From Lanius collurio (lineage: Eukaryota; Chordata; Aves; Passeriformes; Laniidae): DNA of 64,000 bases. Of the stretch, positions 41,301 through 54,394 are shown piece after piece. Location: contig JACBWW010000021.1 of NCBI GenBank assembly GCA_020086605.1, forward strand, positions 2,324,758-2,388,757, read 5' to 3'. The notes under the pieces were generated by a model, which worked only from the letters and a program-made list of their open reading frames with translations, ran no database searches and was not told the DNA's origin. Made by a program: the position numbers and the translations under genes. Numbering within the stretch: position 1 is the stretch's first letter; each line of letters begins with the position of its first letter.

Positions 41301-44300
41301 CATCTGTTCCAATTTATCCCTATATCTGGGGAGAAGCTGGATACTTGGTGCATGATCTAGACCAGCTTCCAAAGAGTACAAGGGTTTGGCCTTCTTGGGT
41401 AAGGAAGAAATCTTGGCTTTTGTGGAAATGCTGCTCTTAACCAATTTCCTAAGGAACAGAATGGTGAGCTCATCTTTTGAGTCAGAATTCTCAAACTAAC
41501 GGCTCTTCAGGTCTCCCTCAGCACACTTTTTGCATCTAATATGAAGTGTAGAAACACATATTTCACACGATATCCATAAGTGTTTTGACAGATGAGATCT
41601 GGCAAATTCTTTCTGTGCTGATTTGCAATGTTAATTAAAACAGGAAAAAAATCAACCTCAAAACTTTGGCTTCTGTGCTGAAGCAACAAGTTGGAATTCC
41701 AGTGCGTGGTTGATGTTTGCAGCCTCGCTGGAGGGAGAGGGCATTGCCTGAGTCCTGCTGAAGCCCTCCCAGCAGCGGGGCCTTTTCAGCTCTGGGTCGG
41801 CTCTATCAGTGGGGCACGAATGTGTGGCACTGTGGGATTACATTTTTAATGAATTTCTGCCTGGCAGTTTCTTGTGCTTTACAGCTGGCTGAATCAGAAA
41901 TGCCTGGTAGCATTTTGTACTGTACTGCATGTGGAAAGCAGGAATAAAAGAATATTAGAGTATTAAGCTCTTAAACCATTTAATCATTTGAATATTAATT
42001 AATACTAGAATTAGAGATGTCCAGGTGCTTGATCTTTAACCCAGATGTATTTATTATGTGGTGTTTTATTTCCATAGTATTTTTTTATAATATTACCTGC
42101 ATATATAAATTTGATGCACACTGAAAAAAGAAGTCCCAAACAAAAAATGTGTGGATGTTTTCTTTTCTTTTTTTTTGGGCATTGACAGCTAAATTCAAAG
42201 TTGAAATGTCTAAATTAAATAGATCACATTGCTATTTGCAAGATCAGATGTAGGATATTGTATCTGTAATTTTAGAAAAGAACTACTTGCAAACAACCCA
42301 TAGAACAAAAATTATTATAAAAACAGTGATTTCAGATTTTTGTTTTCTTTTCATGTAGCAGTTGAAACTTTTAAGAAAACCAACATAACCTTTAAAGTAA
42401 TAATTTTTTCAGTATCATGCCATTGTACTCTTTTTACATTTCAATATTGTTTGATATTTTAAGATTGATACAGTGGTTAAACTACTCACAAAAAGACATT
42501 GCTGTGTTTGAGTGATGGCTGTATCTGAATTCCCCCACTGAGTGTAAAGAGTGCAGATTTCTCTTCTTACCATGCAATATCTAAAATCTGCTCAGCTCCA
42601 AGCTTCCAGCTTTTCAGAAGCAAAAGGACAAGAGTTATTACCATTGCCCCAGTGGTGATTGCTTTGAAAACTTCATGGAAAATATGTGTGGTAAGGTTTG
42701 TTTCTGTGGTTGTTTCTAGTCAGATTGCTTTATTTGGGAGGCAATATTGATAAATGATGAGCTTGATAAGGCCCTAAAGCAGCCCCACTAAACTGGCACT
42801 GTAAGGTGGTGGTAGAAATGTGAGACATAAAGATTTGAACAGAGGGAATGAGGTTTTTCAGGAAATAAGGGGTTTCTAAGCTAACGAATTCTTCCTAGGT
42901 TTAACAAGACTGTAGTTTTCCAGCTGGTCATCTCAGCTCTTGTCATCCATGGATCCTTATGTAGAGCCTGACAAACTGCTGCAGGCCCTAAAAGGGAGCC
43001 TCACACACACTGAGATTGTTTCCTGCTTCCTTTTTTCCTGCTTCTAGTATCCCTCATTCTTGTTAGAGAGGGAGCCCTTCTCTGATCCACCTCCAAGCAA
43101 GGAAATGTCTGTATGGATAAGTCATTTGTCCCTTTTCTTTTTTTTTACATTTGGTTGGTACTTTTCAGTCAAGAATTTAATCCTTCATATGTGTGTAAAA
43201 GAAAAAGCTTTGGGAAGTTTGTGTATCCATTTTGCTGTCTTGGAATCCCTGATCCCATTTTACTTTGGGGTGCCCATTTCCACAGAGAAATGTGGAAGGG
43301 ACTGTAGAGGCCACCTTCCTCTTCTGGTAGGGGGTTGCAGCCATGTGGATCCCTGGGAAAACAGTGTCCTTTAAGGATCAAACATTTGAGTAGCACATTT
43401 TCTAATATTTAGCAAAATCCCAGGGCAGATCTGATGCAATGCCATGTAGTCTGTCTTTGGGAGTTTTGGTATGGAATCTGGATGTTGGGTTTGAGAGTCA
43501 GCTGTTCACTGCTGTACCCCTGTGAGCAACACTTTCCTTTCCACCTGTTTGTCTGTCTACAGCCTTTCAGAACAACATATATCCTAGTCTTATTTATTAT
43601 TTGAAAGTAAGAGCCGCATCATTTTCTGCACCCAGTTGTGTTCTTAGATTGGAAACAATGCCACCTGCAGCTCTAAATACCCTCCTTTCTCACTATAACA
43701 ACATCCTTAAATCCCAGTCATTTTAGGTGTTGTCAAAAGACGTTACCTAGAGATGCCTGCTGTAGTTAATGTTGCGTCAGCGTTTTTATTTTAAAGACCT
43801 TTTTCTCAGGCCTATAAACAGGCCTTAAAAACTTAGGTGAGGCAGCTGCTTTCTACAGGAAAATGTGGAACTGTTGGTAAAATTTGATGTTAAAGGGTCT
43901 CTGTCAAGCATTACTAAACTACCTATCAATAAAAACATCTCTTATCAATTGTTCTAAATATAATTGAATGTTGAGATTTGGAGTATGTTAACGTTAAGCA
44001 ATCTCCTACCCTGTGGGAAATGTAACAACAGCAGAGTGGTGTTCAGGCTGTCTGAGCTGACTTCTGCCTGCCACAAAGAGAGATGCACTACGACACAGAG
44101 TAAGAGCAGCAAATCTCCGAGAGGGTTAAAGCAGATCTATGAGATGTAGTGTAGGCTTAGTTTTTGTGAATCAAACTGGAAAAGAATGCCATTCAAACCT
44201 AAACTGATTCTTTTGATTCCCCTCTGTTCAATTGAACACTAAACAAATGAGTTGCTAATGACATTTGACTCAGATAAAAAAGGTGTTTGACAAGCAAGCA

Positions 44301-47300
44301 GAAAGGCCATTAAAATAACTTAAGTCCTTTCCAGAGGCTTTGTAGGCAATTGTCCTTCAGCTGTGGCATTGGCAGCCAAGCCTGGCATCTGCAAGTGTGT
44401 ATTTGCTGCATATACAGATCCCTGGGAGCTGCAGATGTGCTTCAGTTCACCTGTTTTTCAAAACTAAGGCTCAACCCCCCTCTGTTTAGGGTGTTCTGGC
44501 ACTCCTGGTTGTTAGATTTTGATTGCTAATAGGTGTTATCTGATAACCTTAGATTGAACCACCTTCAGGTCTTCTTAAAATGTTGTCTTGAGAAGTTGCA
44601 TAGTAACTGATGGGTAACTCACTTCTCACTGGATTAGTGCATTCAGGAAGAGAGGATTTCTGCCAAACATGCACTTCTAAATCCTCAGTTTTGCCATGAA
44701 TTCCATTACTATATCTACATTTCTGTACTTTTAAAAGGTAGTGTTCCATGGCACGTGCTGCTTTTCTGCTGGACAATTGGGACTATTCAACAAAGCAGGA
44801 AAACTTATCTGTTATACAGGACCCTCCTCAGCTTTTGACACCCGTGTCTCTGGCTGGCACTGCAATGAATTCTTTTGGAGGTGATATCCTGAACCTAGAG
44901 CCAAAATGTTTTGGAGCAGCAGGTCTAATCTTAGGTATTACTCTGGAAGCTCTCTTCTGTTGGTTATTCTGCAATTTTGAAGATTGCACCTTCAGTTAGA
45001 ATCTGCTCTCACACTGCTTGAATTGAAGATACTTTTGTTCCACCAGAGCTATTTCTGTAGGGCAGCAAGGGGCTGTGCATTTCCTGAGAAAGCCTTTTAC
45101 CATGAAACACATCCTACACAGAGGCCTCTGATGTCCTGTCTCGGGAAGAAGGCTGTCTTTTCAGGCTTTTCTGCCTCATCAATCTGCATTGTCTAACCTG
45201 GTACACCCAGACCTGAGCTCCTAATGTTTTCCAAAAAGTGAATGAAAGGATGAGGCCACTGTTGGTCCTGTCAGCTCTACTTTGTAAAGGGCAATTAGAT
45301 GACAAACCAATTATTTTGGGAAATATATTGAAGGCATTTATGATGAAGTTATACGTTGATAGGCACATCTCCATTGTATCTACTGCATCAGTGCAGTGTC
45401 AGAGAGCAAGAGTTGTCCTCGTTATACATTTTGAATGCAGACTGGGTGTTACAAAAAGCTTTTATGCAATTCATTTTGTTCACAGTAGAAATGTGGTTTC
45501 AACAGAAATACAAACCCATCTTTGGCTAGCAGAATGGTCCTATTCAAATGAAAGTGTTGCTTCTTAAGAATTAATTGCGTGACAAAGCTAATATTACTTT
45601 TTGGCTTTATATTAAAGTCATCTCCAGAGCATGAGCACATCCTAAAATGAATATGCATTCTGAATTTCATTCTCTGTACATTCTGGTAAGAAATGGGATA
45701 TATGCATTGCAGAGAGAGACATATACAGCAGAGTAATAGAATGCCATCCCTCAGTCCTCAGCTACTGCAGCTATACTTAACCCCCAATACAAAGCAAATT
45801 ACAGAGTCCAGTGAATTAGAGATCACTACGGGTCATAGAGAAATTGCTTTAATATCATGATGGTTCTCTTTGTTCTCAACAGATGAGACATTAAAATAAG
45901 AAATGGAAAGGCTGCTATGAGCTGGTTTCCAGCCATGAAATACTCTTCTGTGGAATCCCATCATTATGCCTGTTAGAAATACTGTTTTTTCCCAGCTACA
46001 GTGACATAAAGGAAAGGCCTTGCAGAAGATTCCCAAGGATCTGGGTCCTGTTCCATTGTTTCACCAGTGACTTAATATGTGAAAATCCAGACCCCAGAGA
46101 CATTTGTGCTCTCTGCATCCCTCTTTATCTTCTCATTCTGTCTGGGTAGTGCCTGTGTCAAAAACCACCATGGTGTTTGTGCATTGTCCTGGAAAAACCA
46201 TACATGCTCCTGTTAAATTACTTTTCCACTTTAAAAAGCTTTGTTTCTACCCAGATATTATACAGCTGTGAATATTCAGTTGTTCTGTTGCCAGCTGCTG
46301 GCATAATGTGGTCCCCAAATTATGAAAAATGAACTCAGGTGTACAGCCTTTCAGAGGGCTCTTTGGGCTTCCTCAGCAGTTTTCTTTAGCTGGGCCTGTA
46401 CCAGTTCTCCTGTCAGTCCTTGCACAGGTTAGCAGGCACACACATGGGCATTCTGTTTGCTGATCCTGGAAGCTGTGTCAGTAACAAATCACATTCATAA
46501 CCCTCTGAATCAAGGGAGAAACGAACCACTCAAGGAGTCTGCAACTGTGGGTACTGACTTGTGTCTTGTATTTGAAGTATTTTAAGGGAGCCTCAACTTC
46601 AAAGCTTGCTGAACCTGAGAAGATTGCTCCTTATGTACAGATATGCATGCTCAAGCTGAGGGATACTGATGCTTGTCTGCTCTCTGGGGACTTCTTAAAG
46701 TTGAAATGTAAAGGGCTTGCAAATTATTTAAAAGGATGACATTCCCTTCCTGCTCGCTCCTCAGTAAACAACAAAACAGAGGAAACTGAGATTTGCTATA
46801 TCTATTCTCAATCTCATGTTCTTTTTGTATTGTACTCACTTCTAAAGTCCAATCCAGCGCTGTGTAGTAACTTGGTAGCTTTTGGAATATTGGTCCTAAA
46901 ACACTCCCCCTTAAATTTAAACCTAAAAAAGCTCTGAATGATTTAAAGTGGCACATAACATGTCAAACAAATACACAGTGTAGTTTATTTTTGTCTTCCT
47001 TTCTTTTTTCTTTTTTCTATATCCTGTCTTCTGTTGAGGCTTTCTATTCCTGAGAAAATAATTTTTACCATCCCTCTATACTGTAGGAAGTACAAAGACA
47101 TTTTTCTGATTAGCTGTGCATGGTGGTGGTGAATTAAGCTCAGTAAGAAGTATGCTAGAAAATACAGACTGATACATGTGTGTGTACTTATGCTGCTCTG
47201 GTTTCAGATGGACTCCACACTCTGTCCTTGTCTTTCTGCCTTCCTCTCCATCTCAGTGAGTGTTAGATTATGTGAGCAGACTCTAAATTCAAGTGAAAGT

Positions 47301-47501
47301 GCTGTTACAAAGTATGCTGAGCAAGAAGACAAAAAGCAGAACACCTGGCTCTGTTGACATTTTGATCTCTTACTTTATACTATCTTTTTAAAGGAAAAAA
47401 GTGCAAATATCTGTTTGATTTAAAATGTTCTCTCCTTCAACAAATAATAGTTCAAGAGTCCCTCTTCCGAGTTTATTTCCTGCGCTTAGTTTCAGATCAG
47501 A

Positions 47502-47975
47502 TTATGGTGAGTTGGACTGCAAAACATGAGGCTGTGAGGTTTTGTCAGATAACTTGAAGAGTCCAAGGTCTTCTCCCAGGATAAGGTGTGGCACAAATGG
47601 CTCAATGCAGCACAAGAGAGTGCTTTGTTTTCTGCCTCTGTTCAAACCATGCCATGCAAGCTGCTTCCAGAAATAGGGAATGAAACTGGATGATTTGTCT
47701 GCTTCAGTTAAGCAAACCCTGCAATTCCATATAGAATTGTTAGATCTGTTTGTTTTTTCCCTTTCTCTCTGAAAATACACCCAGTGGTGATGTTGACTTA
47801 CTTTGAACTCTTCCACTGCAAATAGTTTTGCAAAAGAAACATCAGTGAGGCCTACATTCTTGCCTATATAAGTTTTTGCATGTATTTTGCCACTTGAGTC
47901 CTTAAACTTGATTAAAAAGCTTTTTGTAAGACCCTGGCTTTTGCAGAAGAATGGACCTTCTGAAAGGAGCTGCAA
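47502..47975 (-). other. Unassigned open frame, 157 codons
   Basis: An uninterrupted frame of 157 codons starts with ATG on the minus strand. The translation has no signal peptide, membrane segment or motif I recognise. It is rich in Ser and Lys and spans DNA no different in composition from its surroundings. About one frame of this length is expected by chance in 64 kb read in six frames, so I consider it probably non-coding. Confidence 0.1.
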
Positions 47976-49881
47976 CTTGGTTCATGCATGGAATGTTTTT
48001 ATATGCTGCTCTCATTTCTAGCTGTGCCACCCTGTGACTTTCCCAGAGGTTGCCCAGGTGTAAGTGGTGTCAGAGTTTGAAGCCCATGAGGCTGCACAGC
48101 TGCTCCAAGGACCTGAACCTGACAGTGCTGGCAGTGCCTTTTTGCTCTGCTGTGTGGCCAATGCAAGCCTCTGATGGAGCAGGGACTGGGTCCCTGAGCA
48201 GTTCTGAGATGCTGTGGCACAGGATTGCTCTCTAGTGACATGTGAAGCCAAGGATATGATAACTCCCTCAGAATCATCTTGAACCTTTAGCACAGCAATG
48301 ATGAAAGGCAGATGAAATCCTAACGTAAGGAGAGATGAGACTGAAAATCCATGCAGAGATGATCTGTCGAGTAAGAAGGTACCATCTTCACAGTGTCACA
48401 TCTCAAGGGTAGAACTGCATGTTAAATATCTTAAAAGCTACAGGAAAACACCACCTGGATATGTAACAAACTGACAGGTTTATTCTGGGATGACAGCATT
48501 TTGGATATAGAATCTTCCTGGGTCTTTGTGCTGTTTTCTTTAATCATTCTTCCACAGCTTTCCCAGTAATCTGGGCAAATCTGTAAGAAGGTTCTTGTTT
48601 GGTTCTAGTGGATTTTTCTTCTCTCAAATGTAGAAAGTTCTAATATTTTTCAGTTGGCTTTTAAAGGTGCTTTTAATTTGCTTCTTTGCCAGTAAAAACC
48701 CATTTTTACAGCCACGGGCAAAGCAAAAATTTCTGATATATTTCTGGCCAGTGTTCTTCTCTCATATTTTCCTTTGAGGTGGCCTCATCATGCCCTGGCA
48801 TGGAACTCATTAGCTGGGAGCTTTTCTGGGGTAAGATGGCAGAGGAGAGGGAATGTATTAACTAGTCCTAATGATTGGGCTGCCAGGGAAGGCTACTGTC
48901 CACAGTGATTGACAGGTAAAATCAAGTCTAAATAATTCATTCTCCCAAAGTAGAAATAAAATTAAAAGGGCTGAAGGCTTTCTTCCAGAAAAAAAATTCT
49001 AAAAATCTCTCTCTCTTTTCTTTTTTCTCGTGTCTCCAAGTTTGTAGTCTCAGAACAGTGAGCAGCAGTAAATGAGTAGTTTCTGCATGTTTCCTTGGTC
49101 TGGGGAGCTTTTCTCCTTATATTTGCTTCATTTTTTCATGTAATTTGTACTTTTTCCAAACACTTGCTTCTTTATGTAGTTAAGTACAAGGATTTTCTGT
49201 AAATAGAAGCATGCTGCTCTCCATCTTGCATTGGTGGAAAAAAGGAGAGGAAACCCAGACTTGCCTGTCATCCTCAGAGATACAGACAAGAAGAAGCAGC
49301 TCTGTGCGTTTGCAGCTCTTGCTGCAGCTCCAAGGCTGGTCTGTGCACACAAACAGCTGGTGGAGATGGAAGGAGCAGGAAGGGCAGCCCTGCACAGCCC
49401 ATCTGGGGCTCACAGGTACATGTTTGGTGTTGTGACGCTGAGTATTTCAACCATTGCTCTGTTTCTAGAGATTTGAAAGATTAATGTAAGGTATTGCCCA
49501 CTGATTTTCAGGATTTTTGCAAGTTTTCAGAAGCAGAAACCTCAAACTTGTAAGTGATGAGTAAGTGTATGAGCAGTTCCCATGGAGTCAGTTGAAATCA
49601 GTGGGAACAGCCAGGCCCTCAGCAGTTTGGTAAATGAGGGCCATTACTTAAGGTAGGCTAGCATTGTATTTAGAAGTGAGCCTGAGGGAAATCTGTTTCC
49701 CTTCCTTTTAATGATCTCTGTTCATCTACAGAGAAATGCAACCCTATTTCTATAGAGAAGGGAAGGCATAAATGGAAAAACTTTCCCAAAGTAATTTGAT
49801 TTTTATTCCTACTTTTTCAATTACAGCTTTAAAGGGAGGTCTTCATGCATTTGAAAAATATGGAGGGTAGCATGTCGGTAA

Positions 49882-50304
49882 CTATTCACTAATAAACATT
49901 GTTAAAATAGGAGGATTTCTTCTCTCCATCTCCTGTTTTGTGGTCAGGGCTTGTTTCTTCCTGTAGGTTCCACCAGAACCTGTGCTGTGGAGCAGAGTGT
50001 TCCGAATGTGCAGGGTGTTCTCCAGGAGGGACAGCATTGCTGTCACGTACCTCCGACTGTTCCTATTGACAGCTGAGACTCTCAGATAAGTGAACGGGAG
50101 CCTGAGGCTGTGTAGAGCATTAAGGGCAGGCACTTCCTGGCTACTGCCTCTCCCTTTGGCAACTCTGCTGTTTCCAGGCAACAGGAAAACAGGCTCGATG
50201 GCCTTGGGGTGAGGAGGCAAAAGGCAAGGCTTGGAACTGATCCCATCCAGGCTGTTCACCTGTACAGCCACTGCCAATTTTGCCTGGTTTGAGGTGAAGG
50301 ACAT
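49882..50304 (-). other. Unassigned open frame in a CpG-enriched patch, 140 codons
   Basis: An open frame of 140 codons starts with ATG on the minus strand. No family was recognised. What sets it apart is its base composition: the block 49995-50230 keeps several CpGs (for example in CACGTACCTCCGACTG, GAACGGG and CTCGATGG), while the neighbouring DNA has few. It could be a relic of a processed gene copy, an unrecognised old element, or chance. Confidence 0.15.
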
Positions 50305-52995
50305 TCTGTAACCTCCATGTCTTCATGTTATGAGGCCAAGCTTCTAATTGGACCTCTGGATATTGTGGTGCTGTGTGCCTGGGAAGGATGTGGAAATTGG
50401 ATATGATATACATCTGCTGCTGCTCAAGAGAGTCTCCTCGACCACAGAAGGAACCTTTGCATTTATGGAAGGGGATGTAAGTGTAGGAGTGGTCCCATCT
50501 CTGTTAGCACAGTAATACCCACCAGCTTCATTTAAAATACTTACTTAAATACTTTGCTGGCTTAGGACTACATATCACTGAAGTTACAAGGTTTTTGGAG
50601 CAGCTAACACTGTTGTGTGAAGTCTTTGGAGAACTATTTTGTTAATAGGCATTATAAGTATCTTTACAAAATGTCAGAGTGGGAGAGCAGCTGTCTACAA
50701 CCTTGGTGCTGGGAAGGAAAGAAGATAGGATCGGATCAATACAGCCTAGGTTTGTTTCCTCCCACACCTGCTTTATCTAAGATTATCAAAGCCAACAGCA
50801 ATGATACCTCTTCAGTTACTGTCACTAGGAAAGACTAGCAGATACGTTCCAGCTGTTTGGCCTCAGATTTCACCATCTCTGCTGGAATACAGCAGTGATC
50901 TAAAACCCTGAGACAAGACAGAAGGGCTTCTCAGCTGTCTGAGACAAGTTGGCACAAAATAAAATATTGTGGACCTCCTTGCTGAGAACATAGTAGCCAA
51001 AACTACAGAGTGGCTGCTGCAAGATAGAGTGGGAAGGTAATGAAATGCAGCCAGAGGTAGTTGTAGCATAGCGTATAAATTGACTTAAAATAGGGGGGAA
51101 GGATTGAAGGACTTTCCAGAGTGAATGATTTCGTAGATTATTGATTTGGGCAGCAGTTTATTTAAACATTAAAACTCTGAATGAAGCAAGTTACCCTGAA
51201 GAAAAATGTGTCAGGTATAGAACTTGTTACAGCTAACTGGTTAGCCTCTGAGGACTTTGTAAACTGTCCAGATATATTTATTATAGAAAATATTTTCTTG
51301 AGGAAAAAATAGACTGTTTCCCCCTCCAGAGAATGCTGTGGTATTTTCTGATGTGAATGCTTGAATTCTGTGGTCTATTACCATTAGAGTTACTGTTTGA
51401 CTGTGCTCAAGAATTTTTAACAACCTCTCTGTGTTTCCCAGGGAAGGAGAATAAAAAATAACAACTTAAGGGAAAGAAAAATTACTGCAACAGTTCTATC
51501 ATTACCCATCCAGGTATATGATTACACTTAGTGCTCTCTCTGTGAAGTGCCCCACAGCAGTGTAGAGGCACTTAGAAGGAACCTGTCATTCAGCAATGGA
51601 AGGGGGCTTCAGCACAAGGAATGACAATGCATATTCCTGCATTGCTCATGGCTCTTGGAAAGCTGCAGGTAATGAATCCTGCTGACTTACAGGTTTACTG
51701 CCAAACAAGATTGGTAACGTAGAAGCAAGACATTTAGTAGTGGGAGAGGTTATAAGGAATACTTATTCTGTACTTACTAAGGACCAAATCTTCAGTCCTT
51801 TTATAAAGCAAAAGGAAGGGATGTGGGAGAAACAAGAGAAATAGGCTCCCTCCACCCTGATGTCTTGTCAAGGGGAAGGCTGGCTTCTGCACAGGCTACA
51901 GATGGTTCCAGAGTCTCTGTGGGTGCACTGCTCCTGAGTGTTGATTTTAGCTGCTGCCTAGGTAGTCCCTGTTCTCATATCAGCAGACCAAGCTGCATCC
52001 CCTCAAATGTGATACACCTTGAAGGTGCCTCCATGTGTGCATGTAAGAGAGAGAAGGCTTGGCTAGGCTGGTATCAAAATCAAATTTGTGATACCTGCAA
52101 CATTTATGTTGTTTTCTTGGCCATATGAGCCTTGTGGAGGCTAATGAGCTCATGCAGTCAGGGATAACTGGCATTAAACAGTCTCCCAGGTTTTGCAGCT
52201 TAGGCTCAAATGATTCCTCATGTCCATTTTCCTGATTACCATACAATTCCTATTTGTTCTTTGCAAAAGTCAGACATTCTGAGAGCTGCTGCTGCTGCTC
52301 AGATCTTGTGGGCACTGCTTGCAAATAGAATTGTGTCACTCACATCTGGAACCCAAGACCAATTCAGCCAGTCCTGCAAAGTGTCTATAAGTAGTAGCCT
52401 TTCACAGCAGTTAAATTCTTGTTTGCATTATTTTTGAACGTTTCACATGTGTCTCTTTTCTCTTGCTTGTAACAGACTTACAGAATGAGTAATGATCAGC
52501 AATTTACTGCATAGAGGGAACAGGAACAGCAAATGGCTTATTAACACTACAACATCTGCAGTGTGTATGAGTTGAGTGGACAAAAAATGTGTGAGTAGCA
52601 TGTAGTGTAGAAGTGCTTGATACTAACACTGATCATTTTTAGCTATAGCTTGTCTGGGTTAGTTTACTCCCAGGAAACGCTCATGATGGAGTGTCTGCTG
52701 TCCAGCTTCCTTTTTCCTAGTTAGCAGAAACACCCCCAACTTGTCACCCCTCCCCCACCAAAAAAAAAAAAAAATTGCACTGTGTTGGATATCAGAGGAT
52801 TGCATATCTTTGTTGAGTTAGTGGGTAGCAGGTCCAGGTGTTTAATGCTGTTGGCATTGAAACTGCATGAGTACAACTCTTGCTACCTTAAACCAGATTT
52901 TAATATGTGCTTCATTCCTAAATAAATATAATACAGTGAACACAACATCAATAAATTCTGACTGTCCCCAAAACAATTATTGTAAAGCTACCAAA

Positions 52996-53000
52996 CCAGA
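52996..53000. repeat. Target-site duplication CCAGA (left)
   Basis: Five bases, CCAGA, directly before the LTR recur directly after its terminal CA at 53618-53622. A 5-bp duplication suits ERVL-type integration. Confidence 0.85.
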
Positions 53001-53617
53001 CGTTGGGGTTTTGGGGAATTTCCCCTTCTGTTCTTTGTTTCTCTTCTCTTGAGGAATTTTTCCCCATATATGTTCCTGGGACGACAAATGGCTGAGCGAT
53101 TAAGACACACAAAACACCTAGCCATGGAAGGTGTGGCTGAAGAGGCTACTCTTTTATTTTCACCTGGAGAGGGGTAGTTGCTTTCTCGCGGCATTGGGGG
53201 AGAGAGGCTGCCATCCTTGTGGAGGAATTTCGTCTGCTGTGGGCTTCTGGGGTTTTTCGGCTGCCTTCCTCCCTGAGAGGAGCCTGCTCACTGGAGCAGC
53301 TGCTGCACCGGGAGCCGCCCGCGCCCTCTGCCGGCTGGGACTGGAACTGCGCCAGAGGGGAAAGGGCCCGACCGCAGAGAAGGCTGCGCTGGGTTTGTGC
53401 TTCTGTTCGCTGTCACTGCCGCGGGGACTGCGGGTTGTTTGCCGTGTTATACACATATATATATTAGTAAAGAACTGTTATTCCTATTCCTCATATCTTT
53501 GCCTGAAAGCCTCTTAATTTCAAAATTATAATAATTGGGGGGTAAAGGGGTTGCATTTTTCATCTCAAGGTAGGCTCCTGCCTTCCTCAGCAGACACCTG
53601 TCTTTCAAACCAGGACA
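53001..53617 (+). mobile_element. Solo LTR (copy A) of an avian ERV, 617 bp
   Basis: Copy A begins CGTTGGGGTTTTGGGG (the other two copies open with TG, so the first base has mutated) and ends CTTTCAAACCAGGACA. It is flanked by CCAGA on both sides. A TATA-like run (TTATACACATATATATATT, 53447-53465) is followed by AGTAAA (53466-53471), a variant polyadenylation hexamer, then by TTTGCCTGAAAGCCTCTTAA and a 3' end shared with copy B. This order suggests plus-strand sense. No gag, pol or env sequence adjoins it, so it is a solo LTR. The centre (53290-53430) is GC- and CpG-rich, unlike the flanks. ERVL-type is inferred from the 5-bp duplication; I recall this LTR type as abundant in songbirds. Confidence 0.87.
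53447..53471 (+). promoter_or_regulatory. LTR A TATA-like run and AGTAAA signal
   Basis: An AT-only TATA-like run is followed at once by AGTAAA, a known weaker variant of AATAAA. A TATA box closely followed by the polyadenylation hexamer occurs in other compact retroviral LTRs. Copy B has the same AGTAAA on the opposite strand at 54542-54547. Function is inferred from position only. Confidence 0.4.
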
Positions 53618-53622
53618 CCAGA
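53618..53622. repeat. Target-site duplication CCAGA (right)
   Basis: This is the right copy of the CCAGA duplication flanking LTR A. Confidence 0.85.
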
Positions 53623-54389
53623 CATTGAGGGTAATTTCAAAAAGAGAAACTTAAACAGGAGAGCACGTTACCATCCTCCCTGGGACCTGTACTGCGAGCT
53701 GTATTGGCACAATAAAGGTATTGCAGGGTTCATGGTCCCTGCTCCATTTGAACAGTTTTGCTTGGCTGGGTTTGTAAGGTTGTCTTCATTGGCTTTTTGC
53801 TCTGGTGGTGCTAGAAAGCACAAACTTCTGTGCTGTGATCCCTCTATTTGATAATAATAGTATGTTTAAATTTATTGGGTTTTATCTCAGTAAGTAATGC
53901 TCTTCCAGGAAGACAGGGAACAGGGGACACCAAAGAAGAACAATTAAAACAGATCTGTCATGTATTCCACCTTAAATTTCTAGTCGGTACTCTACTGCAA
54001 TTCTGCATCCCCGGAGGTTTTGTTGTTTAAATATTTAAACAATAAAAATTACTAAAGCTCTAAGAATGATGTCTCATGATATTCAGTGACCTGAAGATAA
54101 GCTGTATCAGCCCTCAAGTAGGTAAAGAAAAGACTTGCATGTAGAAGGTGAAATATAGTCTCACTAAAGCTTTGTAAGTGAAATCACCCTTAAGAGTCTC
54201 TTATGCTAGGATATGTTTTCCGACAGGCCAGTTCTGGAAAATGCCTGTTGTCTTAACTAATTAAGATACATTTTTGACACAGCAGATATCATATCATCTG
54301 AGCAAGTTGTATACAAGCTAATAATTTAATTTTTCCAAGCAAAGCTAACTGTGCTGTGTAAAAAAGACCCGTCACAGGAAAATGTCAAC
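53623..54389. other. Unique spacer between two opposed LTRs
   Basis: This 767-bp stretch lies between LTR A and LTR B. It shows no retroviral coding sequence and no frame above 60 codons, and it resembles the general AT-rich background. It represents the genomic target into which both LTRs' parent proviruses inserted independently. Confidence 0.75.
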
Positions 54390-54394
54390 ATAGC
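54390..54394. repeat. Target-site duplication ATAGC (left)
   Basis: ATAGC directly precedes the TGTCTTGG end of LTR B and recurs directly after its other end at 55308-55312. Confidence 0.88.

Larger units (their letters stand above)
38397..52995. other. Non-coding AT-rich DNA, no supported gene
   Basis: Two minus-strand frames are longer than most: 47502-47975 (157 codons) and 49882-50304 (140 codons); neither was recognised. A possible exon-like block (49278-49415) is discussed as a finding. A mildly CpG-enriched patch lies around 41700-41820. Pyrimidine-rich tracts occur at 46990-47032 and 49003-49028, and a 15-base A run at 52760-52774. No mobile element was recognised. Confidence 0.5.

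Noticed and set aside
52988..53194. Similar minus-strand peptides at 52988-53194 and 63739-63933 (both containing NIYGEKFLKRRETKNRRGN) as a conserved small gene
   Set aside because: The similarity is due to both being antisense to the shared 5' end of LTR copies A and C. The surrounding frame differs, and no independent sign of coding is present.
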